The position numbers and the translations under genes were made by a program. Shown here in pieces: positions 1-5,278 of a DNA stretch of 7,395 nt. This DNA comes from Oscillospiraceae bacterium (lineage in GTDB: Bacteria > Bacillota > Clostridia > Oscillospirales > Oscillospiraceae). Positions within the stretch are counted from its first letter, which is position 1, and the number at the start of each line of letters is the position of its first letter. The notes under the pieces were generated by a model. That model made no database searches. It was given only the letters and a program-made list of their open reading frames with translations, and was not told the origin of the DNA. The stretch lies in the NCBI GenBank assembly GCA_017435245.1, contig JAFSFK010000125.1:1-7395 (forward strand). Direction: 5' to 3'.

Positions 1-458
1 AGCAGCATACTGCATTTTTCCATAATCAGTTCTATGGCCAGTTCTGATCTGATGGTTTCAAACAGCTCTTCGAAAATATCCTGCAGCTGCCCGCAGCCTT
101 TGTAACAGATCTTTTTATCCAGACCAAATGCCTGCACAAAGGAAACCGCTGCGGTTCCCTTCAGATGAATGACCATCTTTGTCCAGGGATCCCGGGAATC
201 GGCAGTGGCCGTATACGCTGTCTTTTCCGAAAGGATACACAGATCCTCTTCTGATAAGCAATAGACATCCTCTCCTGTCCGCAGCACCCCGGTACCGGAA
301 AAAACATATTCAATTACAGTATACGCAGAGGAATTCTCTGCGTTTTGCCGGCAGTCATCCCCGTGGGTGATCCCCGCCAGGGAGATCCACATAGGAGGTG
401 TCTGAGTTGGTATGGGAAATCGGTAGATATGTTCTCCGGTATAGAGGGAAATGTCCAA
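1..458 (-). CDS. AraC-type transcriptional regulator, N-terminal part (cut by window edge)
   Basis: Reading the minus strand from a TTG at 458-456 gives 152 uninterrupted codons that run off the left edge. The translation has the cupin-like sensor pattern of AraC/XylS regulators: a beta-rich stretch around residues 48-80 (IEYVFSGTGVLRTGEDVYCL), then DPWTKMVIHLKG at 90-101, matching the family's 'dpW.....f.G' signature, then a helical linker from about 123. The two DNA-binding helix-turn-helices expected at the C-terminus lie outside the window. An in-frame TGA at 467-465 blocks any earlier start. TTG at 458 is the only start candidate before ATG at 392, and it has AAGGA 10 bases upstream. It follows the glycoside hydrolase gene by 15 bases, so it is probably the last or a late gene of the operon and may sense a sugar or pathway intermediate. 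The family call is fairly sure; the ligand is unknown. Confidence 0.8.
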   Translation of the reverse strand, partial: MDISLYTGEHIYRFPIPTQTPPMWISLAGITHGDDCRQNAENSSAYTVIEYVFSGTGVLRTGEDVYCLSEEDLCILSEKTAYTATADSRDPWTKMVIHLKGTAAVSFVQAFGLDKKICYKGCGQLQDIFEELFETIRSELAIELIMEKCSML

Positions 459-468
459 CTTTTGTCAG

Positions 469-473
469 TCCTT
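469..473 (-). promoter_or_regulatory. Ribosome binding site for the TTG-started AraC gene
   Basis: The minus strand reads TAA-AAGGAC directly after the stop codon of the glycoside hydrolase gene. AAGGA lies 10 bases before TTG 458. The spacing is a little long, but no other start codon is near. It supports translation coupled to termination of the upstream gene. Confidence 0.5.
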
Positions 474-1568
474 TTATCGGTTATTCTTGAAATCCTTATC
501 CGCCAGATCACAGAACTTCTTGATCAGTTCGATTTCCTTAGGATCGTAGGGCCGGTGGTTGGGGCGGTACAGGTCGTGGAACCACTTGGTAAAATCCACA
601 TCCGTATTATTGCCGTTATAATAGTTTACCCAGGTATTCTCCCAGGGCTCATAGGTCTGGTACTTACCTGCCACAAAGCCCCAGTTGTAGCAGCCGATCT
701 TCTCCAGATAGAACAACGGGAAACAGGTAAACACATCATTGCCGGTACAGCGGCCCAGCCACTCGGTACAAAGCAAGGGTCTGCCCTCTTTCTTCAGCCG
801 CTTGATGATCTGCACGTGTTCATAGTAATCCTTGTAGTAGTGGTAGGAGATAATATCCACATTCTCAAGCGCATACTGGTCAGGTGGCAGCAGAGGAATA
901 TTCTCATCGCCCCGTACCCGGAGCATACCCACGGTAAGAGGCTGGCTGGGGTCGATCTGACGGACCACCTCGAACATCCGCTGCAGAATGGGCAACGTCA
1001 CATCATAACGGCTGCTGCCGCCGGGTTCGTTATAAAGATCCCAGATGCAGATCCGCTCGTCGTCCTTGTACTTGGTAACGATCTCCCGGACCATTTCCAT
1101 ATACTCCTCCCGGGTCACAGGATCGTCCAGATAGTAGTGGGGCGCAGGACCGGTATGGGGACCGTGCTGGGATTTCTTTCTTCCGCCGTGGTAGCCCCAG
1201 TCATAGTGCTGAGGTCCTACTGCAGGCATTTTCCAATCCTCGGTCTTGGGGGGCATACAGTCATTGGCCAGCACCACCATACAGTCGATGCCGTACTTAT
1301 GGCACAGAGCCAGGTAACGCTCGAAGCGCTCCATAAAGCCGTCGTGCTCTTCTTTCCATACCACGTATTCCAAAATCACACGGATCGAGTTAAAGCCGGT
1401 TTGCTGCATCAGCTTCAGCTCTTCCTCTGTGGTCTGGAACCGCTCTTCAAAGCCCAGCTCCTGCCACTGATCGATCCGGTTGGCGCAGTCGGCACTCATA
1501 TAGTTACAGCCACGCATCCAGGGACGGGAATTGTACCACTCCCAGATTCTTTCTTTACTCCATCTCAT
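474..1568 (-). CDS. Clan A (GH5-like) glycoside hydrolase
   Basis: This 364-residue protein looks like a retaining (beta/alpha)8 glycoside hydrolase of the cellulase/GH5-like type; relatives are often labelled '1,4-beta-xylanase'. The likely acid/base is E181 in WDLYNEPG (176-183). The likely nucleophile is E269 in PLLCTEW (264-270), at the expected end of strand 7. DIISYHYY (238-245) fits strand 6, and NWGFVAGKYQT (295-305) carries the strand-8 Trp. There is no signal peptide or carbohydrate-binding module, so it should act in the cytoplasm on imported oligosaccharides or glycosides. The frame stays open upstream to 1691, but ATG 1568 is chosen because AAGGAG lies 7 bases before it and the longer form would overlap the SDR gene. 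The gene starts 11 bases after the SDR stop. The family is fairly sure; the substrate cannot be read from the sequence. Confidence 0.85.
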   Translation of the reverse strand: MRWSKERIWEWYNSRPWMRGCNYMSADCANRIDQWQELGFEERFQTTEEELKLMQQTGFNSIRVILEYVVWKEEHDGFMERFERYLALCHKYGIDCMVVLANDCMPPKTEDWKMPAVGPQHYDWGYHGGRKKSQHGPHTGPAPHYYLDDPVTREEYMEMVREIVTKYKDDERICIWDLYNEPGGSSRYDVTLPILQRMFEVVRQIDPSQPLTVGMLRVRGDENIPLLPPDQYALENVDIISYHYYKDYYEHVQIIKRLKKEGRPLLCTEWLGRCTGNDVFTCFPLFYLEKIGCYNWGFVAGKYQTYEPWENTWVNYYNGNNTDVDFTKWFHDLYRPNHRPYDPKEIELIKKFCDLADKDFKNNR

Positions 1569-1575
1569 AGCAGTT

Positions 1576-1581
1576 CTCCTT
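1576..1581 (-). promoter_or_regulatory. Ribosome binding site deciding the start of the glycoside hydrolase
   Basis: AAGGAG on the minus strand overlaps the TAA stop of the SDR gene (1582-1580) and sits 7 bases before ATG 1568. This favours 1568 over the upstream in-frame start at 1691, which lies inside the SDR gene. Confidence 0.75.
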
Positions 1582-2353
1582 ATGTCCAAAGCTCTCTGTT
1601 GATATTGGGGGTCAGCTGGGCAAGCATTCCGCCATCCACAGCCAGCTCCGCACCGGTGGTATTGCGGGATTCCTCGCTGCCGAAATACCATACTGCGTTG
1701 GCAATATCCTCAAATTCCGCAATATCCTGCAAGGGCGTATAATTTGCCAGACAGTATTTGGCGTTGTTTGCATTGTTCTCCCATCGCTCTGTCTTGATCA
1801 TACCGGGCATAACGCAATTGCTGCGGATGCCGTATTTGCCCCAGTCCACCGCCAGGGATTTGGACATCGCCAGAATGGCACTTTTGCTGGAGCAGTAAGC
1901 GCAGCGGTTCTCCGTTACCCGCAGGGCAGAATTGGAGGTGATGAACACAATGGAGCCCTTACCCTTTTCCCGCATCTGCCGGGCCGCCTCTCTTGCCATC
2001 ATAAAGTTCCAGCCCACATTGGTCTTGTAGACATCCATAAAATCATCAATGTCCACATCCAGGCTCACCTGTCCGATGCCCAGATTGGCTGCGTTCAGCA
2101 CCAGGGTATCCAGCAGATATCCCCGGGCACGGATATCGGCAAAGATGGCTTTCACATTTTCTTCGCTGAAGATTTCTGTCCGGTAGCCTTTTGCGTATGT
2201 GCCATATTTCTCAGTGATTTTCTCTGCCGCCTTTTGTGCTGCCTCCAGAGTTCTGCTGCCGATGAACACAGCATAGCCCTCCTTGGCGAATCTGCAGGCA
2301 ATGGCGAAGCCTGTGCCGTTTGTGGCACCGGTCACGAATACAGATTTATTCAT
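1580..2353 (-). CDS. Short-chain dehydrogenase/reductase (SDR), possible sugar or sugar-acid dehydrogenase
   Basis: This is a 257-residue classical SDR of normal length: an NAD(P)-dependent, soluble oxidoreductase with a Rossmann fold. The cofactor glycine motif is TGATNGTG (8-15). The NNAG-like motif is present as NAA (87-89), and N112 fits the conserved Asn of the tetrad. The catalytic residues are S140, Y153 and K157, the last two in YCSSK. R34 after the second strand (GSRT) hints at NADP(H), though this is a weak rule. PGMIKTE (183-189) and VDGGM (239-243) are the usual C-terminal motifs. The gene follows the galactonate dehydratase gene by 13 bases, with AGAGGA 6 bases before the ATG. 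From context it could oxidise an aldose to its lactone (galactose dehydrogenase type), or oxidise the 2-keto-3-deoxy acid made by the dehydratase, as in L-fucose and L-rhamnose diketo pathways. The family is certain; the substrate is inference. Confidence 0.92.
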   Translation of the reverse strand: MNKSVFVTGATNGTGFAIACRFAKEGYAVFIGSRTLEAAQKAAEKITEKYGTYAKGYRTEIFSEENVKAIFADIRARGYLLDTLVLNAANLGIGQVSLDVDIDDFMDVYKTNVGWNFMMAREAARQMREKGKGSIVFITSNSALRVTENRCAYCSSKSAILAMSKSLAVDWGKYGIRSNCVMPGMIKTERWENNANNAKYCLANYTPLQDIAEFEDIANAVWYFGSEESRNTTGAELAVDGGMLAQLTPNINRELWT

Positions 2354-2366
2354 CTTCTATCCTCTC

Positions 2367-3518
2367 TTACCAATCGGCAACGCTGCCGTCCTCGAAGTAC
2401 TGGCGGGGTGTTGTCCAGTTGCCGTCATAGAGCTTATCCTGCAGCGCCTCCTCGTCCAGCTCCACGCCCAGGCCGGGTTTTGTGGGTACATCGATATAGC
2501 CGTCCTTGATGACGAAGGGGTCCTTGATATAGCCTACGCCCAGATCGGACTTGTCCGGGTTGCCGGGATGCTCCTGGGCCAGGAAATTGGGAATACAGGT
2601 ATCCAACTGCAGGCACGATGCCAGGGAGATGGGGCCCAGAGGATTGTGAGGTGCCACAGAGCCAAAATACAGCTCAGCCATGGCTGCGATCTTTCTGCCC
2701 TCGAAAATACCTCCGCAGTGGCAGATATCCGGCTGCACCACGCTCACTGCCTGCTTTTCCAGCAGTTCCCGGTACTGCCACTTGCCAAACAGCCGCTCAC
2801 CGGCTGCGATGGGAATACTGGTGGAACGGGCGATATTTACCATGCAATCCACATTCTCCGGCAGGCAAGGCTCTTCAATAAAGAAGGGATGGTAGGGCTT
2901 CAGCTCCTCACACAGCCGCACCGCCATTGCGGGGCTGACTCTGCCGTGGAAGTCGATGGCAAGATCCACGCTGTCGCCGATCTTCTGGCGGACAGCAGCA
3001 AAACGCTCCACATGCTTTTTGGTATTCTCCGGGTTGTCAATCGCCTTGATGGGAGGAATGATGGAGTATTTCAGCGCAGTATACCCCTCATCCAGCCGCT
3101 GCTGGGCAATCTCCAGCATATCCTCAATGGAAAAATCACCGGCAATGGCTGCCCGCTTCACGTGGGTGTACATCCGGATCTTATCCCGGCACTTGCCGCC
3201 CATCATTTCGTATACGGGGCAGTTATAGTACTTGCCCTTGATATCCCACATTGCCTGCTCAATGCCGCTGATGGCAGAGAGCATCAGAGGACCGCCACGG
3301 TAAAAGCCGCCACGATACAGCGCCTGCACATGGTGCTCGATCATCATAGGATCCTTACCGATGAGGTACTCCTCAAATTCCTTGATAACGGCCTCCACTG
3401 CGTTGCAGTGACCTTCCAGCACCGGTTCACCAAGGCCGACGATATCGGCATCGGTGTACATCTTCAAAAACATCCATCTGGGTTTTACTTTGATCAGTTC
3501 CAGCTTTGTGATCTTCAT
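2367..3518 (-). CDS. dgoD: D-galactonate dehydratase (enolase superfamily, mandelate racemase group)
   Basis: The protein dehydrates D-galactonate to 2-dehydro-3-deoxy-D-galactonate in the cytoplasm with Mg2+. It has 383 residues, the usual family length, and resembles E. coli DgoD throughout: PRWMFLK near the start, the GFYRGGP capping-domain segment (71-77), and the end SVADW. From ATG 3518, the metal ligands are D189 (in DFHGRV), E215 (in FFIEEP) and E241 (in AAGERLF). The catalytic histidines of DgoD correspond to H191 and H291 (in APHNPLGP). All five are present, so it should be active. A second ATG in frame at 3524 would add two residues, but it abuts the ribosome site, whereas 3518 has proper spacing and matches the MKITK start of DgoD. 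It begins 12 bases after the MBL-fold gene stop. Related dehydratases act on other aldonates, so D-galactonate is likely but not proven. Confidence 0.93.
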   Translation of the reverse strand: MKITKLELIKVKPRWMFLKMYTDADIVGLGEPVLEGHCNAVEAVIKEFEEYLIGKDPMMIEHHVQALYRGGFYRGGPLMLSAISGIEQAMWDIKGKYYNCPVYEMMGGKCRDKIRMYTHVKRAAIAGDFSIEDMLEIAQQRLDEGYTALKYSIIPPIKAIDNPENTKKHVERFAAVRQKIGDSVDLAIDFHGRVSPAMAVRLCEELKPYHPFFIEEPCLPENVDCMVNIARSTSIPIAAGERLFGKWQYRELLEKQAVSVVQPDICHCGGIFEGRKIAAMAELYFGSVAPHNPLGPISLASCLQLDTCIPNFLAQEHPGNPDKSDLGVGYIKDPFVIKDGYIDVPTKPGLGVELDEEALQDKLYDGNWTTPRQYFEDGSVADW

Positions 3519-3524
3519 ATTCAT

Positions 3525-3532
3525 CCACCTTT
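3525..3532 (-). promoter_or_regulatory. Ribosome binding site deciding the dgoD start
   Basis: The minus strand reads AAAGGTGG, overlapping the TAA stop (3533-3531) of the gene before. It touches the first ATG (3524) with no spacer but lies 6 bases from the second (3518), so the second is the better start. Confidence 0.6.
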
Positions 3533-4205
3533 ACAGCTTGATTTCTTTAAAAAACTCCGGAACGATCTTGTTGACATAAGCAAAATCGTTCAGGTCCAGA
3601 TCATCAAACAATCCGCAGTGCAGCGGGATCGCTTTAGCGCCGATGCGCTGACAGAAGGTTTTCCCGTCTGCCATATTCATATTGTTGCCCCGGCCATTCA
3701 CCGGCAGGAACACATAGTCGATCCTCTCCGGCAGGTCGGCAAAAACCAGTTCATTGTACAAGGTATCGCCGGTGATGTAGAAGGTTTTTCCCTCGGCATA
3801 CATCACGATGCCTACGGCGTGATCGTCGGAATGGGCGGCATACACCGCTTCAAACACCAATTCTCCCTCCGTCCAGCGGGTCTTACGGTCGAACATAGTA
3901 TAATTATTTTTCAGTCCACCCAGTTTCCGCACCGTCTGCCAGGCATTATAGGATGCCAGCACCAACACGGAGGATTCCTCGTTAAGATAGTGCTGCAGGG
4001 TTTCCGGGTCGGTATGATCCAGATGGCAGTGGGTCAGCAGGATCACATCCGGCTTGACCTTTAAAAACTTCTCCTGCACCGGCACCCGGCGCTGATTGTG
4101 AGGCTCGATTTTTGCCACGCTGTTGGAAAGATAGGGGTCTACCAGAATTGTCTTCCCCCCCGTTTCAAACATCAAGCCCGCTTGTCCAAGCCAAGTTACT
4201 TTCAT
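3531..4205 (-). CDS. UlaG-like metallo-beta-lactamase-fold hydrolase, candidate sugar lactonase
   Basis: This 224-residue soluble metal-dependent hydrolase has the MBL fold. The metal site is visible in order: T-H-C-H-L-D-H (H59, H61, D63, H64), H125 in AAHSDDHA, D147 in ITGDT, and H196 in PLHCG. The Asn-rich loop NGRGNNMNMADG (170-181) and the overall length resemble UlaG, which opens L-ascorbate-6-phosphate lactone. From the neighbouring mutarotase and aldonate dehydratase I infer that it may open an aldonolactone such as galactonolactone; the sequence alone shows only a hydrolase. The frame is open up to 4343, but ATG 4205 is chosen because AAGGAG lies 7 bases before it and the residues from there (MKVTWLGQAG) begin the conserved domain. 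Its ATG overlaps the upstream TGA as ATGA, which suggests translational coupling. Confidence 0.88.
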   Translation of the reverse strand: MKVTWLGQAGLMFETGGKTILVDPYLSNSVAKIEPHNQRRVPVQEKFLKVKPDVILLTHCHLDHTDPETLQHYLNEESSVLVLASYNAWQTVRKLGGLKNNYTMFDRKTRWTEGELVFEAVYAAHSDDHAVGIVMYAEGKTFYITGDTLYNELVFADLPERIDYVFLPVNGRGNNMNMADGKTFCQRIGAKAIPLHCGLFDDLDLNDFAYVNKIVPEFFKEIKL

Positions 4206-5122
4206 CGTAAATCTCCTTCCCCGATCCGGATCCTGGAAATATAGGTCCGGGTCTGTCCCGGTTCGATCCAGCCAAAGCCAGCCTGCTCCCGTGATATGGG
4301 AGAATTGGGGGAATTGGCAAGGCTGGTTTGGGGCTCCAGACAAATGTATCCATCGGCGTTTCCGTTGTAGATCAGCCGGAACCCCATCTTTTCGTCATTT
4401 TCATATACCACGCTCAGGTCATTTCCTTTGTCGTAGATCACCATTTTTCCATCCGCTCTGCTGCGGTAGTGACGGCTGATAGGTGCGGAAAACGGGTCAA
4501 ACGCCCCTGCATCCAACGCTAAACTCACCGCATCAAAGGAAGGCTTTTCCCCTGTGGGCAGATAGTTTTTCATATTTCGTGCGTATTCCTCACCGATTTT
4601 CGCCCGAACCCGGATATCACCGTCCCCCGGGCAAAACCGGGCATTGAAGGTAGTGTGAAACCCTAACAGCACCGGCATATTGGTATCGGAGCCGTTTGTC
4701 ACCTGTGTCGTGTGAAGCAATCCGTTTTCCGACAGCTCATAGTCCATCCGGATCTCAAAGCTGTGGGGGAACCGCAAATACGGATGCCCTTCACCTGCAC
4801 GGTAAAGGCAGCTGACCTTATTCTCCCTTTTTTCCAAAAGGGAAAAAGCGGTTTCGTGGAGCATTCCGTGAAGATGACATCCCGTCGCCGGCTCATTCAC
4901 CGGGAACCGATAATCCCTTCCCTCAAAGGAAAACGCTCCGCCGCTGATCCGGTTTACAGGGAACAGAATAGGCATTCCGTACAGGTAGGGATTATCCAAT
5001 TCCTCCCCAGGCTCCCGCAGGATCACAGCGCCGTACTTTTCATTGTGCAGGCTGATGCAGTTTGCGCCTCTATGTAAATTGATCTTCGCCGTATAATCTC
5101 CGGCACAGATTTGTTCAGTCAT
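4202..5122 (-). CDS. Aldose 1-epimerase-family mutarotase
   Basis: This is a 306-residue protein with the galactose mutarotase-like beta-sandwich fold. It interconverts alpha and beta anomers of aldoses in the cytoplasm. Visible motifs are FPVNRISGG (54-62), which holds the conserved Arg, then the HLHG motif (83-86), H156 in LLGFHTTFN as the likely acid, and E263 in CLEPQT as the likely base. It is shorter and more divergent than E. coli GalM, so it belongs to a broader GalM-like subgroup and its sugar is not certain. The frame stays open upstream to 5245, but ATG 5122 is chosen because the conserved domain begins just after it, a GGGGGATC-type ribosome site lies upstream, and the longer form would run through the divergent promoter. 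It is the first gene of the minus-strand operon, downstream of a sigma70-like promoter. Confidence 0.88.
   Translation of the reverse strand: MTEQICAGDYTAKINLHRGANCISLHNEKYGAVILREPGEELDNPYLYGMPILFPVNRISGGAFSFEGRDYRFPVNEPATGCHLHGMLHETAFSLLEKRENKVSCLYRAGEGHPYLRFPHSFEIRMDYELSENGLLHTTQVTNGSDTNMPVLLGFHTTFNARFCPGDGDIRVRAKIGEEYARNMKNYLPTGEKPSFDAVSLALDAGAFDPFSAPISRHYRSRADGKMVIYDKGNDLSVVYENDEKMGFRLIYNGNADGYICLEPQTSLANSPNSPISREQAGFGWIEPGQTRTYISRIRIGEGDLR
4213..4218 (-). promoter_or_regulatory. Ribosome binding site for the MBL-fold hydrolase
   Basis: AAGGAG on the minus strand lies 7 bases before ATG 4205, inside the 3' end of the mutarotase gene. It sets the start well downstream of the open frame's limit at 4343. 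Confidence 0.75.
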
Positions 5123-5153
5123 AATGATCCCCCAGTTTCTCCAGGTTACTCCT

Positions 5154-5182
5154 ATTATGAATCTTCCTGCGCCAAAAAACAA
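5154..5182 (-). promoter_or_regulatory. Sigma70-like promoter of the minus-strand operon
   Basis: On the minus strand, TTGTTT (5182-5177) and CATAAT (5159-5154) are separated by 17 bases. The -10 matches five of six consensus bases and the -35 is weak, which would suit an activated promoter. Transcription would start near 5147, leaving a leader of about 25 bases before ATG 5122. Confidence 0.5.
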
Positions 5183-5189
5183 GCCAAAA
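5171..5189. repeat. Tandem GCCAAAA direct repeat over the operon -35 box
   Basis: GCCAAAA occurs at 5171-5177 and again at 5183-5189 on the plus strand, 12 bases apart, flanking and touching the -35 box of the minus-strand promoter. Direct repeats near -35 are typical of activator sites, including those of AraC-type proteins, although the spacing here is shorter than the usual AraC layout. It may also be chance in an A-rich stretch. Confidence 0.3.
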
Positions 5190-5192
5190 TTC

Positions 5193-5206
5193 ACGGTATT
5201 TCCCGT
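5193..5206. promoter_or_regulatory. Small inverted repeat midway between divergent promoters, possible operator
   Basis: ACGG-N6-CCGT is a perfect but short inverted repeat (4-base arms). Its centre lies within a few bases of the midpoint between the two -35 boxes (5182 and 5222), where a regulator could act on both promoters. The arms are short enough for chance. Confidence 0.25.
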
Positions 5207-5221
5207 CCCCAAATCTGGTAC

Positions 5222-5251
5222 TTGATTTTTAGCCTTGGTATGCACTACAAT
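5222..5251 (+). promoter_or_regulatory. Sigma70-like promoter of the regulator-GH36 unit
   Basis: TTGATT (5222-5227) and TACAAT (5246-5251) are separated by 18 bases. Transcription would start near 5258, about 20 bases before ATG 5279, leaving room for only the ribosome site in the leader. Confidence 0.5.
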
Positions 5252-5263
5252 GAAGCCAATGGT

Positions 5264-5271
5264 GGAGGAGG
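5264..5271 (+). promoter_or_regulatory. Ribosome binding site deciding the regulator start
   Basis: GGAGGAGG lies 7 bases before ATG 5279 and 10 before the adjacent ATG 5282. It excludes the longer open frame that begins at 5111, which would cover the promoter region. Confidence 0.75.
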
Positions 5272-5278
5272 CGATTTT

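Noticed and set aside
459..473. Transcription terminator between the glycoside hydrolase and AraC genes
   Set aside because: The gap is only 15 bases, with no hairpin or T-run, so the genes are more likely cotranscribed.
314..511. Minus-strand 65-codon open frame at the end of the glycoside hydrolase gene
   Set aside because: It is in a different frame from the AraC sensor domain, which has the matching family motifs over the same bases.
345..1742. Long plus-strand open frame (465 codons) opposite the glycoside hydrolase gene
   Set aside because: The translation has no recognisable domain, is rich in odd Val/Ile/His runs, and lies antisense to a gene with clear catalytic motifs. It is an open shadow of that gene's codon use.
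2283..4064. Very long plus-strand open frame (593 codons) opposite SDR, dgoD and the MBL gene
   Set aside because: It spans three real genes on the other strand, has no proper ribosome site or recognisable fold, and reads as a codon-bias shadow despite its length.
4206..4343. 46-residue N-terminal extension of the MBL-fold protein
   Set aside because: It would lie within the mutarotase gene in another frame; the AAGGAG site before ATG 4205 and the conserved domain start there settle the choice.
5111..5278. 56-residue N-terminal extension of the LuxR-type regulator
   Set aside because: The extension covers the divergent promoters, overlaps the mutarotase start and is low in domain-like sequence, while a strong ribosome site sits right before ATG 5279.
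5123..5278. Catabolite-repression (cre) site in the divergent region
   Set aside because: I looked for the TGWAANCGNTNWCA pattern and found no convincing match.
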